A DNA stretch of 64,000 nt from Rhizobium binae. GTDB taxonomy: Bacteria > Pseudomonadota > Alphaproteobacteria > Rhizobiales > Rhizobiaceae. The DNA lies in assembly GCF_017357225.1 (NCBI RefSeq), contig NZ_CP071604.1, forward strand, positions 4,328,001 through 4,392,000, in the 5' to 3' direction. This document shows, one piece after another, positions 51,661 to 61,212 of this stretch. The notes beneath the pieces are model-generated. The model had not been told where the DNA came from and made no database searches. It saw only the letters and a program-made list of their open reading frames with translations. A program made the translations under genes and the position numbers. The number at the start of each line of letters is the position of its first letter. Within the stretch, counting starts at the first letter, position 1.

Positions 51661-52437
51661 ATGCAGGATTTTCTGTTGCGAGAGCGCCAAGATGTGATTT
51701 CCGAGCGGCTGCGGCTGAACGGCCGCGTGCTGGCGGCGGAACTTGCGCTCGAATTCGGCGTCTCCGAAGATACGGTACGGCGCGACCTTCGCGAGATGGC
51801 GGCGGCGGGACTCTGCGAGCGGGTCTATGGCGGGGCCTTGCCGGTTTCGCCGGCGCATGGAAGCCTGACGCAGCGCATCGGCATTGTCGCCGACCGAAAG
51901 CAGGCACTGGCGCGGGCCGCGGCAAAGCAGATCGCCGCCGGTCTGACCGTGTTCTTCGATGCCGGCAGTACCAATCTGGCGATTGCCAACGCCTTGCCTG
52001 CCGAGCTCGAACTGACGGCTGCGACCAATGCGCCGGCCATCGCCGCGGCGTTGCTCGACAAACCTGCTGTCAGCATCATCCTGATCGGCGGCATGATGGA
52101 CCGGCAGACCGGCGGCGCGCTCGGCGCCAAGGCCCTGCGGGATATGGAGCAGATTTCGCCCGATCTCTGCATCCTCGGCGCCTGCGGCGTCGATCTCGAG
52201 GCCGGCATCACCGCCTTCAGCTTCGAGGATGCGGAGTTCAAACGTTTTGCCACGTCGAGAAGCAGAAAAGTTCTGGCGGCCGTGACCTCGGAGAAGTTCG
52301 GCACCGCTGCACCCCACAGCATACTGCCGGTTGCGCATTGCGAATGCTTGGTCGTCGAGCACGATGCAGATCCAGCCGTCCTCGCCGGCTACCGCGAGCG
52401 CGGCTGTCGGACCATCATCGCCGAGAAAACGAACTGA
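51661..52437 (+). CDS. DeoR/GlpR-family transcriptional regulator
   Basis: 258 residues: N-terminal helix-turn-helix (RQDVISERLRLNGRVLAAELALEFGVSEDTVRRDLREM), then a DeoR sensor domain (ADRKQALARAAAKQIAAGLTVFFDAGSTNLAIANAL, GGALGAKALRDMEQISPDLCILGACGVD) that normally binds phosphosugars. Probably a repressor. The MFS gene starts 63 bases downstream on the same strand and may be its target or operon partner. Confidence 0.9.
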   Translation: MQDFLLRERQDVISERLRLNGRVLAAELALEFGVSEDTVRRDLREMAAAGLCERVYGGALPVSPAHGSLTQRIGIVADRKQALARAAAKQIAAGLTVFFDAGSTNLAIANALPAELELTAATNAPAIAAALLDKPAVSIILIGGMMDRQTGGALGAKALRDMEQISPDLCILGACGVDLEAGITAFSFEDAEFKRFATSRSRKVLAAVTSEKFGTAAPHSILPVAHCECLVVEHDADPAVLAGYRERGCRTIIAEKTN

Positions 52438-52500
52438 GGCCGCCCAGGCGGCGTTTAGAAAACGGGCTCTTCAAAGCCCGATAACGAGGAAAGACTGAAA

Positions 52501-53694
52501 ATGGACAGTCATGTGAATGCGCCGCCGGGGGTCCGCAGGGGCTTCCTTACCAGAAGCAGGGCAGCGGTTTCCCTGCTCTTTCTCATGAACGGCTTTGTCG
52601 TCGGCTGCTGGGCGCCGAAGATACCGGATTTCGCCGAGCGTCTCGGGCTCTCCAAGTTCGAGCTCGGGCTGATGATCATCGTCTTCGGCATCGGCTCGCT
52701 GGTCATGATGCCGATCGCCGGCGCACAGATTGCCAAGCATGGCTCGCGCGTCGTTGTTCGGGCAACGGCTGTCTGCGTACTGCCGTTGCTCCTGGCGCTG
52801 ACGCTCGCGCCGAACGTGATCACCGGGGCGATCGCGCTCTTCCTGTTCGGCGGCTTCATCGGCGCGATGGATGTGGCGATGAATGCCAATGCGGTCTCGG
52901 TCGAACAATCGATGCGCCGCGCCATCATGTCGTCCTGCCACGCCTTCTGGAGCCTCGGCGGCCTGATCGGCTCCGGCCTCGGCGGCATCGTAATCGCCAA
53001 GCTCGGCATTCTCGGCCATGCCCAGCTGGCGACCGCGCTGGCGGCGATCTTCCTTGCCGTCGCCTGGCCGATGATCCTTGCGGATCCGCCGCATCCCGAC
53101 ACCAAGAAGGAAAAAACCAGGCTGCCGATGGTGCCGCTGCCATGGCTGCTCGGATTGATGGCGCTGTTCTCGATGGTGCCGGAAGGTGCGGTTCTAGACT
53201 GGGGCGCGCTCTACCTCCGCCAGGAAATGGACGCATCCGTAGCACTTTCCGGCCTTGGTTTCGCAGCCTTCTCGGCGACCATGGCGATCATGCGCTTTGC
53301 CGGCGATCTGGTGCGCGACCGTTTGGGCGGTGTCAAGACGCTGCGGGTCTGCACGCTGTTTGCCATTGCCGGCATGCTGCTTGCGGGTTTCGCGCCGGAC
53401 GCCGAGATTGCCATCCTGGGCTTTGCCCTGTGCGGCATCGGCATTTCCAACATGGTTCCGATCGCCTTCTCGGCGGCCGGCAACATTCCCGGCCTGAAGC
53501 CCGGCATCGGCATTTCGGTCGTCACCACCATGGGCTATTCCGGCATGCTGGTCGCGCCGTCGGTGATCGGCTTCGTCGCCGAGCATGTCGGCTTTGCCGT
53601 CGTATTCATGGCGCTGCCGGTGCTGCTGCTCGTCGTTCTCCTGTTCTCGAAGCTCGCCCATTATGCCGATGGCGTCTCCGGAGGAGGCCACTGA
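52501..53694 (+). CDS. MFS transporter
   Basis: 397 residues, about twelve membrane helices. The N-terminal FLMNGFVVGCWAPKIPDFAERLGLSKFELG, then MNANAVSVEQ and SSCHAFWSLGGLIGSG, resemble the YbjJ/fucose-permease-like MFS group. Substrate unknown; pairing with a DeoR regulator hints at a sugar or its derivative. A hairpin CGGGCT-CTTCAA-AGCCCG (52463-52480) precedes it without a T-run. Confidence 0.88.
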   Translation: MDSHVNAPPGVRRGFLTRSRAAVSLLFLMNGFVVGCWAPKIPDFAERLGLSKFELGLMIIVFGIGSLVMMPIAGAQIAKHGSRVVVRATAVCVLPLLLALTLAPNVITGAIALFLFGGFIGAMDVAMNANAVSVEQSMRRAIMSSCHAFWSLGGLIGSGLGGIVIAKLGILGHAQLATALAAIFLAVAWPMILADPPHPDTKKEKTRLPMVPLPWLLGLMALFSMVPEGAVLDWGALYLRQEMDASVALSGLGFAAFSATMAIMRFAGDLVRDRLGGVKTLRVCTLFAIAGMLLAGFAPDAEIAILGFALCGIGISNMVPIAFSAAGNIPGLKPGIGISVVTTMGYSGMLVAPSVIGFVAEHVGFAVVFMALPVLLLVVLLFSKLAHYADGVSGGGH

Positions 53695-53769
53695 GCCGCT
53701 TCCAAACAAAAGTGATACAGGAGGCGGTTGACAAGCCGCCGGGCTTGATCCACCTGAATGGCGCTGTCT

Positions 53770-53812
53770 CTAAAGCGCGGGGCAGTCTTTCGGAGAGGGC
53801 CCTGCGCTTTAG
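53770..53812. repeat. Hairpin-forming repeat upstream of ispG (first part)
   Basis: Perfect nine-base arms CTAAAGCGC (53770-53778) and GCGCTTTAG (53804-53812). With the following dyad it makes up most of the interval between the MFS gene and ispG. Confidence 0.6.
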
Positions 53813-53826
53813 GTCCTTGTTTTACG

Positions 53827-53869
53827 CATGTCGTCATCGCAAAACCGCTGCAGATTGTTGCGCGACATG
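53827..53869. repeat. Rhizobial palindromic repeat upstream of ispG (second part)
   Basis: CATGTCG at 53827-53833 and CGACATG at 53863-53869 frame CAAAACCGCTGC. I recall TTTTACGCATGTCG...AAAACCGCTGC...CGACATG as a widespread short repeat in Rhizobium genomes. It stops 23 bases before the ispG start. Confidence 0.6.
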
Positions 53870-53892
53870 TTTTAGGGGTGCAAAAACTCTTC

Positions 53893-55143
53893 ATGTCTTC
53901 AGCCGCCGCTTTTGATCCGAAACCGCGCCGCGCTTCCGTTGCCGTCGATGTCGGCGGCGTCATCGTCGGCGGTGGCGCGCCGATCGTCGTGCAATCCATG
54001 ACGAACACCGATACGGCCGATATCGACTCGACCGTCGCTCAGGTCGCGGCCCTCCACCGGGCAGGCTCGGAGCTGGTGCGCATCACCGTCGACCGCGACG
54101 AGAGTGCGGCTGCCGTGCCGAAGATCCGCGAGCGGCTGCTGCGGCTCGGCATGGACGTGCCGCTGATCGGCGACTTCCATTATATCGGCCACAAGCTGCT
54201 TGCCGATCATCCGGCCTGCGCCGAGGCGCTGGCGAAATACCGCATCAATCCCGGCAATGTCGGCTTCAAGGACAAGAAGGACAAGCAGTTCGCCGAGATC
54301 ATCGAGATGGCGATCCGCTACGACAAGCCGGTGCGCATCGGCGTCAACTGGGGTTCGCTCGATCAGGATCTGCTGACGGCGCTGATGGATGAGAATGCGG
54401 CCGCTGGCTCGCCGCTCTCGGCCCGGCAGGTGACGCGCGAGGCGATCGTCCAGTCGGCGCTGCTTTCGGCAGCGCTAGCCGAGGAAATCGGCCTGCCGCG
54501 CAGCCGCATCATCCTGTCGGCCAAGGTCAGCCAGGTGCAGGATCTGATCGCCGTCAACTCCATGCTCGCCGAACGCTCGAACCATGCGCTGCATCTCGGC
54601 CTGACCGAAGCCGGCATGGGCAGCAAGGGCATCGTCGCTTCGTCGGCGGCGATGGGATTCGTGCTGCAGCATGGCATCGGCGATACGATCCGCGTCTCTC
54701 TGACGCCCGAGCCGAACGGCGACCGCACGCGCGAAGTCCAGGTGGCGCAGGAAATCCTGCAGGTCATGGGCTTCCGTCAGTTCGTGCCCGTCGTTGCAGC
54801 CTGTCCGGGCTGCGGACGCACGACGTCGACGGTGTTCCAGGAACTGGCCCAGAATATCCAGAACGATATCCGCAAGAATATGCCGGTCTGGCGCGAGAAA
54901 TATCCTGGTGTCGAGGCGCTGAATGTCGCCGTCATGGGCTGTATCGTCAACGGACCGGGTGAAAGCAAGCACGCCGATATCGGCATTTCGCTTCCCGGCA
55001 CCGGCGAGACGCCCGCAGCGCCCGTTTTCGTTGACGGCAAGAAGGCGTTGACGCTGCGCGGCCCCAATATTGCCGCTGATTTCGAAGCACTTGTCGTCGA
55101 TTATATCGAGAAGCGCTTCGGCCAGCGGACGGCGGCCGAATGA
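53893..55143 (+). CDS. ispG: 4-hydroxy-3-methylbut-2-enyl diphosphate synthase
   Basis: 416 residues. Penultimate step of the MEP isoprenoid pathway, a [4Fe-4S] enzyme. The N-terminus [32 protein letters not shown] is canonical, and the cluster ligands are in [14 protein letters not shown] and [17 protein letters not shown]. The start at 53893 has AGGGG upstream; the frame is open earlier, but that sequence is the repeat region. hisC follows after 16 bases. Confidence 0.97.
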   Translation: MSSAAAFDPKPRRASVAVDVGGVIVGGGAPIVVQSMTNTDTADIDSTVAQVAALHRAGSELVRITVDRDESAAAVPKIRERLLRLGMDVPLIGDFHYIGHKLLADHPACAEALAKYRINPGNVGFKDKKDKQFAEIIEMAIRYDKPVRIGVNWGSLDQDLLTALMDENAAAGSPLSARQVTREAIVQSALLSAALAEEIGLPRSRIILSAKVSQVQDLIAVNSMLAERSNHALHLGLTEAGMGSKGIVASSAAMGFVLQHGIGDTIRVSLTPEPNGDRTREVQVAQEILQVMGFRQFVPVVAACPGCGRTTSTVFQELAQNIQNDIRKNMPVWREKYPGVEALNVAVMGCIVNGPGESKHADIGISLPGTGETPAAPVFVDGKKALTLRGPNIAADFEALVVDYIEKRFGQRTAAE

Positions 55144-55159
55144 AGACCGCCGCATTTAG

Positions 55160-56221
55160 ATGAGCCGGTATTGGTCGCCCATCGTCAGCAAGCTTCAGCC
55201 CTATGTCGCGGGGGAGCAGCCGCGTGTTCCCGGCCTGATCAAGCTTAACACCAATGAGAATCCCTACGGCCCGTCTCCCAGGGCGCTCGAGGCGATCGAG
55301 GAAGCGGCGGACGATCGTCTGCGGCTCTATCCCGATCCGACTGCGACGGAATTGCGCGAGACGATCGCGGCCCGATTCGGTCTGACGGCAGATGAAGTGT
55401 TCGTCGGCAACGGCTCCGACGAGGTGCTCGCTCATACGTTTCAGGCGCTGCTGAAACACGACCTGCCGCTTCTCTATCCGGATGTCAGCTATCCTTTCTA
55501 TCCAGCCTATAGCCTGCTATACGACGTCGAGACGATCGAGGTACCTGTCGACGACAGGTTCCGGATCCGGCTGGCGGACTACGACAGGCCGTGTGGCGCG
55601 ATCATCATCCCCAATCCGAATGCGCCGACCGGCATCGGCCTGCCGCTTGCCGAGATAGAGGCGTTTGTCGCCGCACATCCGGATGCGGTCGTGGCGATAG
55701 ACGAGGCCTATGTCGATTTCGGGGGCGAAAGCGCTGTCCCGCTCATTTCCAGATATCCCAATCTGCTGGTCATACAGACCTTGTCGAAATCACGCTCGCT
55801 TGCGGGTCTGCGCGTCGGTTTTGCGCTGGGCCAGAGGGAGCTGATCGAGGCGCTGGTGCGCGTCAAGGACAGTTTCAATTCCTATCCGCTCGATAGTCTG
55901 GCACAGGTCGCCGCGACGGCCGCGATCAAGGACGAGGCGTGGTTCGAGGCGTGCCGGAGGAAGCTTGTTGTCAGCCGGGACGCTCTTGTCCGGGACCTCC
56001 AAACATTGGATTTCGAGGTGCTGCCGTCTCAGGCGAATTTCATTTTCGCAAGGCATGAAAGCCGGCCGGGCGCCGCACTTCAAGCCGCGCTGCGGGAGCG
56101 CGGCGTTCTCGTCCGGCATTTCGCCAAGCCGCGCATTTCGCAATTCCTGCGCATCAGCATCGGCACAGACGAGGAATGCGCCCGCCTGGTGTCCGCTCTC
56201 AAGGAATTATTGGCAGCCTGA
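55160..56221 (+). CDS. hisC: Histidinol-phosphate aminotransferase
   Basis: 353 residues, PLP fold type [16 protein letters not shown] near the N-terminus, [36 protein letters not shown], and the PLP lysine in [15 protein letters not shown] near residue 210. Catalyses the transamination step of histidine synthesis; a paralogue with aromatic-amino-acid activity is possible since no other his genes are near. Its stop abuts the convergent ispA gene. Confidence 0.9.
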   Translation: MSRYWSPIVSKLQPYVAGEQPRVPGLIKLNTNENPYGPSPRALEAIEEAADDRLRLYPDPTATELRETIAARFGLTADEVFVGNGSDEVLAHTFQALLKHDLPLLYPDVSYPFYPAYSLLYDVETIEVPVDDRFRIRLADYDRPCGAIIIPNPNAPTGIGLPLAEIEAFVAAHPDAVVAIDEAYVDFGGESAVPLISRYPNLLVIQTLSKSRSLAGLRVGFALGQRELIEALVRVKDSFNSYPLDSLAQVAATAAIKDEAWFEACRRKLVVSRDALVRDLQTLDFEVLPSQANFIFARHESRPGAALQAALRERGVLVRHFAKPRISQFLRISIGTDEECARLVSALKELLAA

Positions 56222-56222
56222 T

Positions 56223-57137
56223 CTAACTCTTCCGGTCGGCGATGAAATGCGCCGCGGCAACGAGGGTTGATGCACGGGCGCCGTAGGGAGCCAGCAGCGC
56301 CTCGGCGTCAGCGACATGCCGGCGGAGCTCGGTATCGGCCCATTCCATACCGTGCAGCGCCACGAGCGTGCCCTTGCCGCGGGCCGTGTCCTTGCCGGTC
56401 GCCTTGCCCATGGTTGCGGCATCCGAGGTCAGGTCGAGAATGTCGTCGGCGAGCTGGAAGGCAAGGCCGATCTTTTCGCCGAAGGCGCGCAGCCGGCGGC
56501 GGTCCTCCTGCGGGCTTCCTGCGATGATGGCGCCGGCCTCGCAGGCAAAGCGGATCAGCGCGCCCGTTTTCATCGCCTGCAGGCGGATGATGCCGGCCTC
56601 GTCTGGAGCCTGTTTTTCCGCCGCGAGATCGAGCGCCTGGCCGCCAGCCATGCCGCCGAGACCGGCGGCGCGCGCAAGCGCCAGAACCAGCGATGCCTTG
56701 CTGGCATCGGGAAGCGCCGATTCCGGTGCTGCGACAATGTCGAAGGCGTAAGTCAGCAGGCTGTCGCCGGCGAGGATCGCGGTGGCTTCATCGAACTTGA
56801 CGTGCACCGTCGGTTTGCCGCGGCGCATGTCGTCATCGTCCATGGCCGGCAGATCGTCATGCACGAGGGAATAACAGTGCACGCATTCGAGTGCGGCGCC
56901 AATGCGAAGGGCGGCCTGCGCATCGCCGCCGAGAAGAGCGGCACTTTCGACGACCAGGAATGGCCGCAGCCGCTTGCCGCCATTCAGCACGGCATAGTGC
57001 ATGGCGCCGCGCAGGGTCTCGGGCCTGGCGATTTCGTCGGAAAGGGCGTTCGGCAAAAGCAATGCGTCGAGCAGCGCCTCGATCTCGCGGGCGTTGTTCT
57101 TCAGCCTCGTCTCGAAAGTGTCCCGGTTCGCGTCCAT
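56223..57137 (-). CDS. ispA: Farnesyl/geranyl diphosphate synthase (polyprenyl synthetase)
   Basis: 304 residues: first aspartate-rich motif SLVHDDLPAMDDDDMRRGKPT near residue 95 with the two-residue insert typical of bacterial FPP synthases, GGQALDL, and second motif FQLADDILDLT near 225. It condenses IPP with allylic diphosphates, drawing on the pathway served by the nearby ispG. The start is uncertain: MDANRDTFETRLKNNAREIE begins the domain without a strong ribosome site, and an ATG 27 codons earlier (57218) is possible. Confidence 0.93.
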   Translation of the reverse strand: MDANRDTFETRLKNNAREIEALLDALLLPNALSDEIARPETLRGAMHYAVLNGGKRLRPFLVVESAALLGGDAQAALRIGAALECVHCYSLVHDDLPAMDDDDMRRGKPTVHVKFDEATAILAGDSLLTYAFDIVAAPESALPDASKASLVLALARAAGLGGMAGGQALDLAAEKQAPDEAGIIRLQAMKTGALIRFACEAGAIIAGSPQEDRRRLRAFGEKIGLAFQLADDILDLTSDAATMGKATGKDTARGKGTLVALHGMEWADTELRRHVADAEALLAPYGARASTLVAAAHFIADRKS

Positions 57138-57309
57138 CGGCGCTGTTTGGCATGGGGCAAGGGGGCTTGCAACGGAATTGTCGATGGCTACCGCAAGATT
57201 TCCCGTGTGCTCTGGCATAAGCGTCTCACAGGGGTTATGAGAACGACAGGGAGCGAAGTGGACTGGGGGCATTTTGGATATAGCGCCGGAGACAGAGGAT
57301 ATCGTCGAC

Positions 57310-58011
57310 ATGCCGGCCCATCGGCGATGGTTCGAAAATCGGCCTGTGCTGAAGCGCATCGTTGTTGCCGTGCTGGCATTGGTCGTCCTTCCCTATGTGC
57401 TGATCTTTTTCTACCTGCTGCCCTTCATCCACCCGGTCTCGACGCTGATGCTGCGCGATCTCGTGCTGCTGCGCGGTTATGACCGCAGATGGGTATCGCT
57501 GGACGAGATCTCGCCTGCACTGGTGCAGTCGGTGATGATGTCCGAGGACGGGCAATATTGTTTTCATGGCGGCGTCGACTGGGCGGAGATGCGCATGCTG
57601 GTCGAGGATACGCTGAAGGGCCAGGCAACGCGCGGCGGCAGCACCATCCCGATGCAGACGGCCAAGAATCTCTTTCTCTGGAACAGCCGCTCCTTCGTGC
57701 GTAAGGCGATGGAGCTTCCGCTCGCCGTCTCCACGGATTTCGTCCTGTCGAAGCGGCGGCTGATGGAAATCTATCTCAACATCGCCGAATGGGGTCCCGG
57801 CATCTACGGCGTCGAGGCGGCGGCCCAGCATCATTTCAAGGTTCCGGCCTCGAAGCTGACGCGGCGGCAGGCGTCGCTGCTGGCCGTGTCGCTCCCGAAC
57901 CCGATCGACCGCAATGCCGGCAAGCCGGGACGCGGCCTTCGCCGGCTGGCCGGCGTCATCGAAAGGCGTGCGCAGGGTTCGGGCGATTACATCAAATGCA
58001 TCTATGAATGA
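57310..58011 (+). CDS. mtgA: Monofunctional biosynthetic peptidoglycan transglycosylase
   Basis: 233 residues: one N-terminal membrane helix ([24 protein letters not shown]), then a GT51 domain with catalytic Glu in [58 protein letters not shown] and [14 protein letters not shown]. Polymerises lipid II into glycan strands at the outer face of the inner membrane. AGAGGAT nine bases before ATG 57310 favours this start; a TTG at 57274 would add 12 residues. Confidence 0.94.
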   Translation: MPAHRRWFENRPVLKRIVVAVLALVVLPYVLIFFYLLPFIHPVSTLMLRDLVLLRGYDRRWVSLDEISPALVQSVMMSEDGQYCFHGGVDWAEMRMLVEDTLKGQATRGGSTIPMQTAKNLFLWNSRSFVRKAMELPLAVSTDFVLSKRRLMEIYLNIAEWGPGIYGVEAAAQHHFKVPASKLTRRQASLLAVSLPNPIDRNAGKPGRGLRRLAGVIERRAQGSGDYIKCIYE

Positions 58012-58107
58012 GATCAGAACTTGTCGTTAGAAACGGCAAGCGTCATCTGACATTCTTGGTTCTGCCATATGGGCGAATACAGTCCAACCAGAACCCCCGA
58101 GTCGCCC

Positions 58108-58830
58108 ATGACCGCAATGACCTTTTCTCCCGAGCTTCTTCGTTATTCGAAGAGGCACAATTCAAATCCGCCCGCCCATCTCGGCAGCCGCTATCGCAAG
58201 GCTGGCGGCTTCCTGCCGGAAGCCGGCAATACCATCGTCTGTCATGTCGAGAAGGCATCGCGGACGCAGGCGGCGCTGATCGAGGCGCGCGAAAGATATC
58301 TGGTCATGCCCGAGGCCCCGCAGTTCCTCTTCACGCCGATCTCGAGTCTCCATATGACGCTTTTCGAAGGCATCATCGAGAGCCGGCGCCGGCAGGAGTG
58401 CTGGCCGCATGATCTTCCTCTCGATGTGCCGATTGACGACATGACCGCGCTGCTGGCAGAGCGGCTCGAAGGCTTTTCTATGGCCGAGCCTTTCAAGGTC
58501 GCCGTCGTCGCAGCCCGCCCGTCAGGGCTGTTGGTCGACGGGGTGACGGAGAGCGACCGCAAGATCATGCGTGCCTGGCGCGATGCCTTTGCCGATCTTC
58601 TCGGCTATCGCCAGCCGAACCATCTGGATTACAAATTCCACATTACCTTCGCCTATCCGACCGAATGGCTGGAGGATGAAGCGTTGCCGCGCTGGCAGGC
58701 GATGCTGGACTCGGTGGCCGCGGATATCCGCCGCAAGACACCCGTCTTAGAGCTGACGCCGCCGGCGTTCTGCGTGTTTGAGGACATGAACCATTTCCAC
58801 GAACTGCTGATCTTCGATATCGGCGCCTGA
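58108..58830 (+). CDS. DUF1868 (2H phosphoesterase-like) protein
   Basis: 240 residues. Two H-x-T/S-like motifs, LHMTLFEGI near residue 94 and FHITFAYP near 188, mark it as a 2H-phosphoesterase-type fold; GSRYRKAGGFLPEAGNTIVCHV and PPAFCVFEDMNHFHEL are typical of DUF1868. Probably acts on a cyclic phosphate or RNA 2',5' bond, but no substrate is known. An ATG at 58069 would lengthen it by 13 residues; neither start has a strong ribosome site. GST follows after 13 bases. Confidence 0.8.
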   Translation: MTAMTFSPELLRYSKRHNSNPPAHLGSRYRKAGGFLPEAGNTIVCHVEKASRTQAALIEARERYLVMPEAPQFLFTPISSLHMTLFEGIIESRRRQECWPHDLPLDVPIDDMTALLAERLEGFSMAEPFKVAVVAARPSGLLVDGVTESDRKIMRAWRDAFADLLGYRQPNHLDYKFHITFAYPTEWLEDEALPRWQAMLDSVAADIRRKTPVLELTPPAFCVFEDMNHFHELLIFDIGA

Positions 58831-58843
58831 ACGGGAGAAGCCT

Positions 58844-59491
58844 ATGAACAGACCGACGCTTTACATCGGCAACAAGAACTATTCTTCCTGGTCGTTCCGG
58901 CCATGGATGGCGCTGACGGGCGCCGGCGTCGATTTCGAGGAAATCCTGATCCCCTTCGACTATCCCGGCGGCAATCCCGATATCAAAGCCATCTCGCCGA
59001 CCGGCCGCGTGCCCCTTCTGCAGCATGGCGGATTGAGGATATGGGAATCGCTGGCGATCATCGAATATGCCGCCGAGCTATATCCGGATGCGGGGCTCCT
59101 GCCCGCAGATCGCGCCGACCGGGCGCTCGCCCGCTCGGTTTCGATGGAGATGCTCTCGAGCTTCCGGGCCCTACGCAACGCCTGTCCGATGAATATCCGC
59201 AGGCCGAGGGGCAAGATCGCGCTGCCGGAAGGCATCGAAGCTGATATCGGCCGTATCGAGGCGATCTGGCGCGATCTTCTGCAGAAATCCGGCGGGCCGT
59301 TTCTCTTCGGCGCGTTCAGCGGCGTGGATGCGATGTTCGCGCCTGTGGTCAACCGTTTCGATGTCTATGATCTCGTCAGCCAGGATGATACGCTCGCCTA
59401 TATGAAGACGATGAAGGCGCATCCGGCCTGGCGGAAATGGGAAGAGGCGGCCCGCGCCGAGCCCTGGATCGTCGCGGAAGTCGAGGTCTGA
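58844..59491 (+). CDS. Glutathione S-transferase family protein
   Basis: 215 residues. The N-terminal thioredoxin-like domain ([49 protein letters not shown]) has the cis-Pro and the ES glutathione-binding pair, and the C-terminal helical domain has [20 protein letters not shown] with the N-capping Asp. The S-x-W-S-x-R-P-W start is like the YfcF/maleylacetoacetate-isomerase-like branch. GGGAGA precedes the ATG. Confidence 0.9.
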
Positions 59492-59648
59492 GGCTCGAAT
59501 CGTCGGCTTCGCAAAAAGATACGCATGGGGACTGGTCAAGGCCGCCCCTTGCATGTATAAGCGCGCAAAATTTCCGAAATCGCGACATGTCCGTTTCGGC
59601 CGCCAGTCTGGCCGTGGGAGTGTTTTGCCCGCAAGTGGAGTAAGAAAA

Positions 59649-59834
59649 ATGGCTGTACCGAAGAGAAAAACGAGCCCGTCCAAGCGCGGCATGCGCCGTT
59701 CGGCTGATGCGCTGAAGGCTCCGACCTATGTCGAAGACAAGAATTCCGGCGAACTGCGTCGCCCGCATCACATCGACCTGAAGACCGGCATGTATCGCGG
59801 CCGCCAGGTCCTGACGCCGAAGGAAAGCGCATAA
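59649..59834 (+). CDS. rpmF: 50S ribosomal protein L32
   Basis: 61 residues, [20 protein letters not shown], then [16 protein letters not shown]: a complete alpha-proteobacterial bL32. It lacks the zinc-binding cysteine pairs of the C+ form, as is usual in rhizobia. GGAGT upstream of the ATG. Single gene with its own terminator. Confidence 0.98.
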
Positions 59835-59870
59835 TTTTTCGATTCGGCTCGTCCGATCGAAGCTTTTCGA

Positions 59871-59895
59871 GGCCGGCGTGACGCCGGCCTTTTTG
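59871..59895 (+). terminator. Terminator of rpmF
   Basis: Stem GGCCGGC-GTGAC-GCCGGCC (59871-59889) followed by TTTTT, 36 bases after the L32 stop. Confidence 0.93.
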
Positions 59896-59997
59896 CATTT
59901 CCCTGCAGCGGGGTTATCGGCAAATATAATATTTGCAGCGGCTTGAAGTGGGAAGGCGGTTTACGGCAGTATTCCCTTGGCGCCAGGAGATTTGCCG

Positions 59998-60405
59998 ATG
60001 ATAGCCGCAATGCCGCTGATGATTATCCCGTTTATTCTTTACAATCTGGCGATGCTCGGCCTGATGGGCGATGGCGGCATTGCAGTGCTGAAGCATGACG
60101 TCATCGTGCTGTCGATGCTCTCAGGCGCGATCTGGAGCATGGCGCTCGGCGATCTCTTTATCGTCGTAGCGCTTGTCGTTTTGTTCTTCGAAATCCTGAA
60201 AGCGACCAGAACCGGTCCCGGCAACCTTTCGAATCATATCCTGTCGATGCTGGTGTTCATCGCCTTGCTGGTCGAGTTTCTGCTCGTCCAGGACGCTGCG
60301 ACGCAGGTGTTCTTCATTCTGATGACGATCGCTCTGATCGATGTGATCGGCGGTTTTGCAGTTTCGATCCGAAGCGCCGGGCGGGATGTCTCGATCGGCT
60401 TATAG
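59998..60405 (+). CDS. Small integral membrane protein, 135 residues
   Basis: Four predicted membrane helices: MPLMIIPFILYNLAMLGLM, DVIVLSMLSGAIWSMALGDLFIVVALVVLFFEI, HILSMLVFIALLVEFLLV and VFFILMTIALIDVIGGFAV. AGGAGA nine bases before this ATG sets the start. I know the pattern only as a conserved alpha-proteobacterial hypothetical. Its last six bases overlap the convergent phaR gene, so phaR is not its operon partner. Confidence 0.8.
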   Translation: MIAAMPLMIIPFILYNLAMLGLMGDGGIAVLKHDVIVLSMLSGAIWSMALGDLFIVVALVVLFFEILKATRTGPGNLSNHILSMLVFIALLVEFLLVQDAATQVFFILMTIALIDVIGGFAVSIRSAGRDVSIGL

Positions 60406-60975
60406 GTTGTCGAGCTTGTTCTGAAGGGCGCGGAGCTGTTCCTTCAGCTCGTCGATATCCTTGGCCTCGGCCTTGCGGCTTTCCTTGGCCGCCGGCGGAG
60501 CCATGAAAGGCGAGAACATCTGCATGGCCTGCTGAAACAGCTCGGTGTTGCGGCGGACCTGGTCCTCGACCATCTGCATCGGCAATTGCAGGTTCTTGCC
60601 GAGAGGCGTCTCGCCAAAGGCGCGGTTCACCTGCTCGCGCATCTGGGCCTGCTGCTCGGTGAAAGCGCGCATCGAATGTTCGAGAAAGCTCGGCACGACC
60701 ATCTGCATCTGGTCGCCGTAATAGGTGATGAGCTGGCGCAGGAAGGAGATCGGAAGCAGCGTGTTGCCAGTCTTCGATTCCTGTTCGAAGATGATCTGGG
60801 TCAGCACCGAATGGGTGATGTCATCTCCGCTTTTTGCATCCTGGACGATAAAATCTTCGCCCTTCTTCACCATCTCCGCCAGATCTTCCAGCGTCACATA
60901 GGTGCTGGTGCCTGTATTGTACAGGCGGCGATTGGCGTATTTCTTAATGACAATCTGACCCTCATTCTTCGCCAT
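60400..60975 (-). CDS. phaR: Polyhydroxyalkanoate synthesis regulator PhaR (AniA)
   Basis: 191 residues. The N-terminal DNA-binding PHB/PHA accumulation domain is IVIKKYANRRLYNTGTSTYVTLEDLAEMVKKGEDFIVQDAKSGDDIT, followed by two phasin-like PHB_acc repeats (HSVLTQIIFEQESKTGNTLLPISFLRQLI) and a coiled-coil tail (DIDELKEQLRALQNKLDNL). PhaR binds both DNA and nascent polymer granules and represses phasin genes; R. etli calls it AniA, a carbon-flux regulator. It is transcribed divergently from phaA-phaB. Confidence 0.95.
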   Translation of the reverse strand: MAKNEGQIVIKKYANRRLYNTGTSTYVTLEDLAEMVKKGEDFIVQDAKSGDDITHSVLTQIIFEQESKTGNTLLPISFLRQLITYYGDQMQMVVPSFLEHSMRAFTEQQAQMREQVNRAFGETPLGKNLQLPMQMVEDQVRRNTELFQQAMQMFSPFMAPPAAKESRKAEAKDIDELKEQLRALQNKLDNL

Positions 60976-61212
60976 ATCAGTCTCCTGAACCCCCGTCTGA
61001 TTTATGGATGTTCCTCCACTTCAGACTGTAAACGCAAAAGAAGGCCGGTGACAATCTCTTTGTGCTATGCGGCAAACCTTTAACAGATCATACGAATCGG
61101 CTTTGCGGGCCGCCGCCGAAAAATTCGGGCGGCCGGTCTTCGCGTTTGACTTGTGCTCAAAGCTTTGCCAGTTTCCCCTTATATAAGTGGGACGAAAACG
61201 AGGAGCCTCCCC

